11,164 nt of DNA from Burkholderiales bacterium (GTDB lineage Bacteria; Pseudomonadota; Gammaproteobacteria; Burkholderiales; Chitinimonadaceae). The position numbers were made by a program, and so were the translations under genes. The stretch spans positions 1-11,164 of the forward strand of contig JAFAKZ010000517.1 in NCBI GenBank assembly GCA_019234745.1, in the 5' to 3' direction. Of the stretch, positions 5,681 to 11,164 are shown piece by piece; the first letter of the stretch is position 1, and each line of letters begins with the position of its first letter. A model generated the notes under the pieces. The model saw only the letters and a program-made list of their open reading frames with translations, was not told the DNA's origin and ran no database searches.

Positions 5681-8600
5681 TTAGTGCACGGTAAAGCCCT
5701 GCGCCGCCCCCGTCGAATACTTGAAGTAGAGCACGCCGCTATTGTCCGACCACCAGGCGTCATTGCGGTGCTGCGGTGGCACGCCACCGATCGGGCTCAG
5801 AATCTGGTACTGCGGCACCAGCGTGTAGGATTGGCCCTTCACCACGGCCGTCACCGTGCCGTCCAGGTTGTCGGTCAACGTCATCTTCGGGTCGAGGAAG
5901 GCAAACACGCTGGCGAGCTGGGTCAGGTCGTAGAAGTGCGGGTAGAGCAGCTGGTTGAACGCAGGGCCATTGAAGCTGAGCTGGCCGTTGGCCGTCGTCA
6001 CGATGGTCGGTGTGTTGGCTGTGCCCGCGACGGCCGTCAAATTGGGCTTGACCAGCAGGGTCTGCCCGCCGTTGTCGATCTGGTAGGCCCCGTCCACCGT
6101 CAATTGTACCGTGCCGCCGCCATAGGAGGCGCTCACGGCCTGAGCAAACGCGCTCAGGTCGTACACCATGGTGTTGACCTTCACGTACACGCCCTTGCGC
6201 GTCACCTCGAAATGGCCGTCCGGCAACAGGATAGTACCGTCGGCCCGCGTCGTATCGACCTGTACGTCGCCATAGGGCACCACGTAGAGCGGGATGTTGT
6301 TGTACAGCAGGGGAATCTCGCCCCAGTGTATTTGGGTGTTCTGCTGTAGCGTGGTGATGGAGCCGATGTAGTTGAACAGGCCCTGCAGCAGCGTCGGCGC
6401 CGTGCTCAGGCGTGCCAGCGGCAGGCTCAGGTTGGGCGTTTTGCTCAGCGTCGTGACGCCTGCTGGGTAGCTGGTTGCGACGGCGTCGCCTACCAGCCCG
6501 CCCAGCCCATCGATGGAGCCGACGCGGATGTTGCTGACGGTGCCGTTGGCTGCGACGGTGGCCACTTCGGCGGCGTAGACATAGGTGGGCAGGTCGGTCA
6601 GCGCCACGGTCGAGGCCGAGGAGTCCAGCCGCAGCCCAGCCAGCCCGCTGGTGATTGCCACGATGGCGCCACCGGTCGAGGTGATCTGCACGTCGGCCGT
6701 CATGCCCGCAGGGTTGGTCACCGTATCCACCACCTCGCGGTGTCCTGCCACCGCAGGCGGCGTAAGCGAGGCATATACCAACATCTGTTTGGCCGTGCTG
6801 CCTGTTCCCAACTGCAGGCTGGTCACAGGCGCCGCCACGCCGGAATACGTGATGCTGATGCGCCCCTGTGCCAGCTCCAGCACGGGCAGGTTGGCAACGC
6901 TATCGATGCTGTAGTTCTTGGTGATGAACAGGACGTCGCCGTTGATGGGGGCCATCGTCATCGTCACGCCGCCTATGGTCACCTGCGCATTGGCGCCGGC
7001 TCTTACCAGCACGGCGGTACCGGCGGGCGCGCTGGGCAGGAAGGTAACGGGCGCCGCCGTCGTGCTGGGGATCACCATCACGCCGTTGCTGCTGATATAG
7101 ATGGCCGGATCGGGCGCGTTGAGCACGCCGGTGAGCGTGGTGAGGGCGGTATAGGTGATCGTGCCGGGCACGCTGGCCGTGGCCGAGGTAGTGACCGAGA
7201 AGGTGGCCGTCACGCCACCCAGTACGATGCCGCCCGTGACGACACTATTGCCTGTGGGCGCACTGGTCAGCTCGACCTTGATCTGGTCGCCGTTGTTGAC
7301 CACCAGGCCGGCGCAGCTGGCAAAGGCGCCCCAAACGCCGGTGGCCAGCGGTGCGGTGGCACACTGCAGGCTGGCGTCACTGCCCGGCGCTACGCTGATG
7401 GTGGATGGCACGTTGATGCCGGCGATGGTTACGATGTTGGACACCACGACCGTCTTGAGCAGGGCATTGGTGGCGGCGGTAAAGGCGAAGCCGGTCGGCG
7501 CATTGCTGGCCGTGAGCGTGGCGGCGCCGGGCGCGCTAAGGCTGTTGCCGGCCAAGTCTTGCAGGGCTACCCCGGCCGTCACCGTCACCGTATCGCCCGG
7601 GTGCAGGTTACTGAGCGTGGGCACCGTCAGCGTCACGTCCGTGCCATTACTCGCCAACACGGCGGCCGATGGGTTGCCGCTCAAGGAGGCTGCGCCACCG
7701 CTCCCGCTTAGCGTGTAGTTGGTCAGCGTGGTGGCGCTCGTCAGGTTCATCTTGGTGCTGAAGCTGATCTTGACGTGCGTCGTGTCGACCAGGGTCAGCG
7801 TGGGCACGGCAGTGGGATGCGTGGCCTCGGTCACCGGCGCGGCGCCTGCCTCCGTCACGGTTGCTGCCACCAGAGCATTGCCGGGCAGGTCGGTCAGGCC
7901 GTTTGCCAGCGTCACCTTCAGGTGGGCGCCGATGTCGGCATTGGTCATGTAGGTCTTGGTATTGGTCGGGTCGGGCGTAGCCAGCGTCAGGGTGACGATG
8001 TTATTGGCCGTCTGCGCGGCGGAGGCCACCGTGTAGCTGATGGCTGCCGCATTGTTCGTCACCGTATAAGTGGCCGTGTTGGTAAGCGCCGCGACGGCCG
8101 CCATGGCCTTGCTGAAGGTGAGCGTCACCGTATTGGGCTGCACGCTGTTGTTGGCCTGGATGTTGGCGGCGGGCAAGGTCGGGACGGTTACATCGGTCAG
8201 GGGAGCGGCACCGGATTCCGTCACCGTGGTGGCGACTAGGGCATTGCCGGCCAGGTCGGTCAGCCCGCTTGCCAACGTGACCTGCAGGTGGGCGGCGATA
8301 TCAGCATTGGTGAAGTAAGTAGCTGTGTTCGACGACAGAGGTGCGGCCAAGGTCAGCGTGACGATGGTAGGGCTGGTGATGGCGACGCTGGCGATCGAAT
8401 AGGTGATGGTGCCTGCGTGGTTCTTTACCGTATAGGTCGCAGGCAGGGTCAGCGCGGCATTCGCCTTCATGGCTTCGCTGAAGGTGAGCTGCAGCGTATT
8501 GGGGCTGGATTGGTTACTGGCGCGGATATTGGCGGCCGGCAGCGTGGGGGCAGTCGTGTCGATCACCACATTGCTGGTGCCCAGCATGGTGGTGATGCCC

Positions 8601-8971
8601 ACCGTCGTGGCTGGGTTGCCGGGGTTCGACACGGTGTCGTAATTACCAGCCAGCGCCGTGACGTTGAGCGGGTTCGCGTTCTGCCCGGCCGTGACCGTAT
8701 AGGAACAGGTCAAGGTCGTCGTGCTGCCGGTGTTGGGAGTACAAACGACGTTGGCGCCGTCGCTCAAGGTGAGTGCAGGCGAGCCGCTGACGTTGACCGC
8801 TTCGCTGAAGGTGACCGTAATGGGGATGACCTGGCCCGCGTCGTAGTAACCGGTCGTGGCGGCGACGCTAGCTACGGAAGCAATGCTGGCCCAGCTTGGC
8901 GCTGCACACAGCAGGCAACCCAGCAGCATGACAGACCTGGCCAAGAGGAGTACTGCGCGCGCGAAACCCAT
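5681..8971 (-). CDS. Secreted multi-domain Ig-like repeat protein (1096 aa)
   Basis: Probably an exported surface or adhesion-type protein. The chosen ATG at 8971 gives MGFARAVLLLARSVMLLGCL, followed by LCAAPSWA and a likely signal peptidase I cut after residue 28 (SWA/SI). The frame stays open 60 codons further upstream, but that stretch is basic, unlike a signal peptide, and would start inside the terminator at 9111-9143. Domains in order: residues 29-142, Ig-like with 'ITVTFSEAVNVSG' and Cys77/Cys89; 143-264 and 265-386, two tandem units beginning TLPAANI with 'LTFSEAM' strands typical of SbsA/SwmB-type bacterial Ig-like domains; about 387-493, a third related domain (VKISFSTKMNLTSATTLTNY); about 494-596, a beta domain with Cys537/Cys553; 597-1096, Gly/Thr/Val-rich beta sequence I do not recognise, ending GVLYFKYSTGAAQGFTVH. 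No PEP-CTERM, LPXTG, transmembrane or autotransporter signature is seen, so release or type II secretion is possible. LLGC resembles a lipobox, but the hydrophobic run continues past it. Confidence 0.85.
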   Translation of the reverse strand: MGFARAVLLLARSVMLLGCLLCAAPSWASIASVASVAATTGYYDAGQVIPITVTFSEAVNVSGSPALTLSDGANVVCTPNTGSTTTLTCSYTVTAGQNANPLNVTALAGNYDTVSNPGNPATTVGITTMLGTSNVVIDTTAPTLPAANIRASNQSSPNTLQLTFSEAMKANAALTLPATYTVKNHAGTITYSIASVAITSPTIVTLTLAAPLSSNTATYFTNADIAAHLQVTLASGLTDLAGNALVATTVTESGAAPLTDVTVPTLPAANIQANNSVQPNTVTLTFSKAMAAVAALTNTATYTVTNNAAAISYTVASAAQTANNIVTLTLATPDPTNTKTYMTNADIGAHLKVTLANGLTDLPGNALVAATVTEAGAAPVTEATHPTAVPTLTLVDTTHVKISFSTKMNLTSATTLTNYTLSGSGGAASLSGNPSAAVLASNGTDVTLTVPTLSNLHPGDTVTVTAGVALQDLAGNSLSAPGAATLTASNAPTGFAFTAATNALLKTVVVSNIVTIAGINVPSTISVAPGSDASLQCATAPLATGVWGAFASCAGLVVNNGDQIKVELTSAPTGNSVVTGGIVLGGVTATFSVTTSATASVPGTITYTALTTLTGVLNAPDPAIYISSNGVMVIPSTTAAPVTFLPSAPAGTAVLVRAGANAQVTIGGVTMTMAPINGDVLFITKNYSIDSVANLPVLELAQGRISITYSGVAAPVTSLQLGTGSTAKQMLVYASLTPPAVAGHREVVDTVTNPAGMTADVQITSTGGAIVAITSGLAGLRLDSSASTVALTDLPTYVYAAEVATVAANGTVSNIRVGSIDGLGGLVGDAVATSYPAGVTTLSKTPNLSLPLARLSTAPTLLQGLFNYIGSITTLQQNTQIHWGEIPLLYNNIPLYVVPYGDVQVDTTRADGTILLPDGHFEVTRKGVYVKVNTMVYDLSAFAQAVSASYGGGTVQLTVDGAYQIDNGGQTLLVKPNLTAVAGTANTPTIVTTANGQLSFNGPAFNQLLYPHFYDLTQLASVFAFLDPKMTLTDNLDGTVTAVVKGQSYTLVPQYQILSPIGGVPPQHRNDAWWSDNSGVLYFKYSTGAAQGFTVH
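7814..8179 (-). repeat. Ig-like tandem unit 2 (122 codons)
   Basis: Encodes residues 265-386, directly abutting unit 1 with the same length and phase. It runs from TLPAANIQAN to AGAAPVTEATHP. The DNA is also clearly related, for example GCATTGCC, GGTCGGTCAG and ATTGGT segments aligned 366 bp apart. This points to an in-frame duplication old enough to have diverged by about a third at the protein level. Confidence 0.8.
8180..8545 (-). repeat. Ig-like tandem unit 1 (122 codons)
   Basis: Encodes residues 143-264 of the secreted protein, from TLPAANIRAS to SGAAPLTDVTVP. It aligns without gaps to the next unit; by eye 82 of 122 residues are identical (about 67%). The best conserved blocks are TLPAANI, IVTLTLA, TNADI.AHL.VTLA.GLTDL and GNALVA.TVTE. 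Confidence 0.8.
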
Positions 8972-9110
8972 AGTGATCGATAACCCTTCCCAATATGCTA
9001 CGCCATCTTGCAAGCGGCACAACAGTACCACAATCGGCATAAGTACCGCCCTCGGGTCATCGGCGCGGCGGGGCAGAACTTGAGGGCGGGGAAGCGCGCG
9101 GGCGTGCAGG

Positions 9111-9143
9111 AAAAACAAAGCCCAGCGCAGCGGCTGGGCTTTG
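9111..9143 (-). terminator. Intrinsic terminator of the original tRNA-Lys gene
   Basis: Read on the minus strand, CAAAGCCCAG pairs with CTGGGCTTTG (9116-9125 with 9134-9143) around an 8-nt loop and is followed by TTTTT (9111-9115). This is a textbook Rho-independent terminator. It lies about 10 bp downstream of the tRNA CCA end (9154) in the same direction, so it is the natural terminator of that tRNA. It also insulates the Ig-like gene from minus-strand transcription out of the element. Confidence 0.85.
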
Positions 9144-9153
9144 TCTTGCATTC

Positions 9154-9201
9154 TGGTGGGGCGTCACAGATTCGAACTGTGGACCTACGGATTAAGAGTC
9201 C
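9154..9201 (-). pseudogene. 3' fragment of tRNA-Lys(CTT), displaced attachment-site copy
   Basis: On the minus strand the sequence starts GGACTCTTAATCC, where the 7-nt anticodon loop CTCTTAA gives anticodon CTT (Lys). It continues through variable loop AGGTC, T arm CACAG-TTCGAAT-CTGTG, acceptor strand ACGCCCC, discriminator A and encoded CCA. Each element is perfect, but the acceptor 5' strand, D arm and most of the 5' anticodon stem are missing: past 9201 the sequence becomes AT-rich with no D-arm motif. The break in the anticodon stem is a classic integration point for tyrosine recombinases, and the integrase lies 176 bp away. The fragment should be the attachment-site copy left when an element supplied a replacement 3' end to the real tRNA. 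Confidence 0.85.
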
Positions 9202-9298
9202 TGACGTTTATCTATTGACGAAAGTTCATTGCCGATCAAGACACGGATTAATGTATTGAATTTATTAGTAAATATTGACATACATCATGTACACACGG

Positions 9299-9328
9299 TT
9301 GATGTGCATGCCGTTCTTTGCCTATAAT
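9299..9328 (+). promoter_or_regulatory. Integrase promoter
   Basis: TTGATG (9299-9304), an 18-bp spacer and consensus TATAAT (9323-9328) lie 49 bp upstream of the integrase start, putting transcription start near 9335. A perfect TTGACA at 9275-9280 has no fitting -10 downstream. The -10 box overlaps the first of the 11-bp spaced repeats, so a protein bound there would block the promoter. AGAGG (9366-9370) is the ribosome-binding site, 7 nt before the ATG. Confidence 0.6.
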
Positions 9329-9359
9329 ATGCCTACATATTGCCTACACGAGGTAGGCA
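9319..9359. repeat. TGCCTA(C) iteron-like repeats, 11-bp period, plus inverted copy
   Basis: TGCCTAT (9319), TGCCTAC (9330) and TGCCTAC (9341) start exactly 11 bp apart, one helical turn. A fourth, inverted copy, GTAGGCA, occupies 9353-9359 and forms a 7-bp hairpin with the third copy (loop ACGAG). Copy 1 overlaps the integrase -10 box, and the hairpin lies in the leader before the ribosome-binding site. Plausible roles are integrase or excisionase arm-type sites, or an operator for autorepression. Confidence 0.65.
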
Positions 9360-9377
9360 GCGTCTAGAGGCAGCAGC

Positions 9378-10718
9378 ATGGCAAGTATTAGTTTGACGGC
9401 TCAGCGAGTTGAGAAGGCGGTCTGCGAGGCAGGCAAGACACAGTCGTTTCTTTGGGATTCAAGTACGCCAGGGCTTGGGTTGAGGGTTACGTCTGGCAGC
9501 AAGGCTTATGTCTTCGAGGGACGTGTCCATGGCAGGTCTTTGCGCATGACGATTGGCGATGTGCGAGTCTGGCCGCTCGGGAAGGCTCAAGACGAAGCTC
9601 GGCGCTTGCAAGTCCTTTGCAATAGCGGAGTCGACCCTCGCCTGCAGAGGTCCGAGCAAGCGGCGGAAATTGAAGCCGCCCGCGTCGAAGCGAAGCGGGC
9701 GGAGGTCACGTTAGGTTATGCATGGCCGATATATATCGAAGCCTGTAAAGGTGGCTGGGGAGAGCGCCATCTGCAGGACCACATTGAGGTGGCTCACCCA
9801 GGTGGTCAGCCCAAGAAGCGAGGCAAGGGACTGACCGTTCCTGGGCCTCTAGCGTCGTTGCTGCCGGATAGACTATCCGACCTTACTTCCGAACGCATCG
9901 CTAAATGGCTAGGCAAGGAGGTTGAAACGCGCGCAACTTCCGCCGCCAAGGCGTTTCGTTTACTACGCGCATTTCTAAACTGGTGCGCCTCGGAGAACGA
10001 TTACAAAGGGCTAGTACCCAGCGATGCGCTGGACAATCGCAAGGTGCGCGATGCGGTTCCCTCTGTACGGGCGAAAAAAGACTGCCTGCAACGAGAACAG
10101 CTACAGGGTTGGTTTATGGCAGTTCGTCAGATCCCAAACCCTGTCATGTCGGCATACCTACAAGCACTCTTGCTTACTGGACCACGTCCCGACGAACTAG
10201 CTTCGGTCATGTGGCCTGACATAGATTTCCAATGGAAAAGCATCACGCTACGCGACAAGGTCGAGGGTGAGCGAGTCATCCCGTTGACGCCCTATGTCGA
10301 AAGCCTTCTCGCGTCGCTTCCGCGTATCTACGACAATCCTTGGGTGTTTTCCAGCGCGCGGGCAGAGTCTGGACGTATCCAAGACCCCCGTTTTGCGCAC
10401 AATAAAGCTGTGGCCGAATCAGGACTGCCACACATGACGCTGCATGGGCTGCGCCGCTCGTTTAACACGTTGTCAGAGTGGTGCGATGTCCCCGCAGGCG
10501 TAGTTGCACAAATCATGGGCCACAAGCCTAGCGCCACGGCCGAGAAGCATTACCGGCAACGCCCACTCGATTTGCTGCGCAAGTGGCATACACAGATTGA
10601 GGATTGGATTCTTGAGCAAGCCGGTTTGCGTCGCCAGCAGCAAACCCTATATAGCCCGGCTCAGCCTCTGCCTGTAGCGGTGCGGCATTATGCCGAATTC
10701 GAGCGGGTTGACTCCTAG
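9378..10718 (+). CDS. Tyrosine recombinase / tRNA-targeting integrase
   Basis: A 446-residue integrase that should recombine the element's attP with the tRNA-Lys(CTT) attB. The N-terminus has the arm-binding (DUF4102-type) layout: SFLWDSSTPGLGLRVTSGSKAYVFEGRV, then MTIGDVRVWPLGKAQDEARR and a charged linker. A core-binding helical region spans roughly residues 110-245. The catalytic domain carries the complete set: Arg270 (TGPRPDEL), Lys294 (RDKVEGERVIPLT), His356 and Arg359 (LHGLRRSF), His382 (MGHKP) and nucleophile Tyr392 (EKHYRQR). It therefore looks intact and active. Length is typical of P4-like and island integrases. It points away from the att core and ends in a 4-bp CTAG overlap with the exporter gene on the other strand. 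Base use is less GC-biased than in the chromosomal genes, fitting transfer. No excisionase is seen in the window. Confidence 0.95.
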   Translation: MASISLTAQRVEKAVCEAGKTQSFLWDSSTPGLGLRVTSGSKAYVFEGRVHGRSLRMTIGDVRVWPLGKAQDEARRLQVLCNSGVDPRLQRSEQAAEIEAARVEAKRAEVTLGYAWPIYIEACKGGWGERHLQDHIEVAHPGGQPKKRGKGLTVPGPLASLLPDRLSDLTSERIAKWLGKEVETRATSAAKAFRLLRAFLNWCASENDYKGLVPSDALDNRKVRDAVPSVRAKKDCLQREQLQGWFMAVRQIPNPVMSAYLQALLLTGPRPDELASVMWPDIDFQWKSITLRDKVEGERVIPLTPYVESLLASLPRIYDNPWVFSSARAESGRIQDPRFAHNKAVAESGLPHMTLHGLRRSFNTLSEWCDVPAGVVAQIMGHKPSATAEKHYRQRPLDLLRKWHTQIEDWILEQAGLRRQQQTLYSPAQPLPVAVRHYAEFERVDS

Positions 10719-11164
10719 ATCGCCTCTACCTGGGCCGTTCGAACAACTTGGCGGAAATCCTGTGCCACGCGGCCCTTGTCTAGGCGGATCACGCGCGCTG
10801 CCATAGCGATTGTTTCGGGTCGATGGGCAATCACGACTCGCGTCAGCCGCAGCCGGCGTACTGCGTCGTTCACTTGGCGCTCACGAGCCACGTCAAGGTG
10901 GCTGGTGGCTTCGTCCAGGAACAGGATACGCGGCCTCTTGTAGAGGGCACGAGCGAGGAGCAGGCGCTGTTTCTGGCCGCCCGACAGTGCGCCGCCCATG
11001 TCGCCGATCAGTGTCTGATACGCCATGGGCATTGCCATGACCTCATCGTGGATGGCAGCGAGCTTGGCGCAGGCCTCGACGCGCTTGTGTTCCATATCGC
11101 CAGAGAAAAAAGCGATGTTGTCGGCGATGGAACCGGCAAACAACTGGTCGTCCTGCATCACGGC
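10715..11164 (-). CDS. CvaB/RaxB-type peptidase-containing ABC exporter, C-terminal part of ATPase domain (5' end outside window)
   Basis: The frame is open from the right edge to TAG at 10715-10717, giving 149 residues of an ABC ATPase domain. It begins at the Q-loop (VMQDDQLFAGSIADNIAFFS). Next come the signature motif LSGGQKQRLLLARALY (LSGGQ at 10973-10987), Walker B plus catalytic Glu in RILFLDEATSHLD, and the H-loop VVIAHRPETIAMAARV. Walker A, the membrane domain and any N-terminal C39 peptidase lie beyond the edge. 'QDDQLFAGSI' and 'EATSHLD...IAHRPETI' are characteristic of CvaB/RaxB exporters, which cut double-glycine leaders and export microcins or other peptides in type I systems with an MFP partner and TolC. 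Substrate specificity is inferred. It is convergent with the integrase and probably element cargo, possibly with substrate and MFP genes upstream of it (to the right). Confidence 0.88.
   Translation of the reverse strand, partial: AVMQDDQLFAGSIADNIAFFSGDMEHKRVEACAKLAAIHDEVMAMPMAYQTLIGDMGGALSGGQKQRLLLARALYKRPRILFLDEATSHLDVARERQVNDAVRRLRLTRVVIAHRPETIAMAARVIRLDKGRVAQDFRQVVRTAQVEAI

Larger units (their letters stand above)
9154..11164. mobile_element. End of an integrated element at tRNA-Lys(CTT), continuing past the right edge
   Basis: The boundary is the tRNA 3' fragment (att core, 9154-9201). To its left lie the tRNA terminator and an apparently chromosomal gene; to its right lie an AT-rich arm (about 9202-9377), the integrase and an exporter gene. 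The predicted distal end, with the intact tRNA-Lys(CTT) gene carrying the same 48 bp, is outside the window. No plasmid, conjugation or phage structural gene is visible, so the element type (genomic island, ICE or prophage) is undecided. Confidence 0.75.

Noticed and set aside
6740..7711. 323-residue and neighbouring ORFs on the plus strand inside the Ig-like gene
   Set aside because: They are low-complexity Gly/Arg/His/Ala translations opposite a repetitive Thr/Val/Ala-rich coding gene: antisense shadows.
8895..8971. Lipoprotein signal (LLGC at residues 16-19) in the Ig-like protein
   Set aside because: The hydrophobic stretch continues beyond the Cys to APSWA, a better signal peptidase I site, and Leu at -2 is unusual for a lipobox.
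8972..9151. 60-codon N-terminal extension of the Ig-like protein (start at 9151)
   Set aside because: The extension is rich in Arg and Pro, would place the signal peptide internally, and overlaps the tRNA terminator. ATG 8971 starts a normal signal peptide.
9154..9230. A complete tRNA gene at the integrase boundary
   Set aside because: Only the 3' part from the anticodon stem to CCA is present. The next 30 bases on the 5' side contain no D-arm motif and nothing that pairs with the ACGCCCC acceptor strand.

Overview
The window reads as a GC-rich chromosome segment of a beta-proteobacterium, probably an Oxalobacteraceae member (Massilia, Duganella or Janthinobacterium type). That placement is an inference from GC-rich codon use, the close match of the encoded RlhA to my memory of the E. 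coli protein, and a GTAGGTCGG-type intergenic palindrome I associate with that family. No search was possible. The window falls into three regions.

Chromosomal housekeeping block (1 to about 5680). It opens with the last 99 codons of thiC (thiamin pyrimidine synthesis), ending in the radical-SAM CX2CX4C motif. Next come a small, AT-richer, four-cysteine protein of unknown role (407-706), a non-coding stretch of over 500 bp with a chain of short palindromes, and an unrecognised largely helical protein of about 373 residues (1240-2361). A VOC/glyoxalase-fold protein (minus strand, 2389-2760) and an Lrp/AsnC regulator (2963-3436) are divergent, with a shared control region between them. rlhA (3620-5590) follows, encoding a U32-family enzyme expected to hydroxylate C2501 of 23S rRNA. 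It has an extended -10 promoter and is followed by a strong REP-like palindrome.

Secreted surface protein (5681-8971, minus strand). This 1096-residue protein has a signal peptide, several Ig-like domains including two ungapped 122-residue tandem units, and a C-terminal half I do not recognise.

Mobile-element end (9154 to the right edge). On the minus strand lie the last 48 nt of a tRNA-Lys(CTT) gene, including CCA, followed downstream by a good intrinsic terminator. The 5' half of the tRNA is missing. In its place is AT-rich DNA leading into a tyrosine recombinase (9378-10718) with a full catalytic set. This is the signature of an element integrated in a tRNA gene: chromosome to the left, element to the right. 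The integrase promoter overlaps three TGCCTA(C) direct repeats spaced exactly 11 bp, plus one inverted copy. Tail-to-tail with the integrase, sharing a CTAG stop, is the C-terminal part of a CvaB/RaxB-type ABC exporter (minus strand, cut by the right edge). This suggests the element carries a bacteriocin or double-glycine peptide export locus that continues outside the window.
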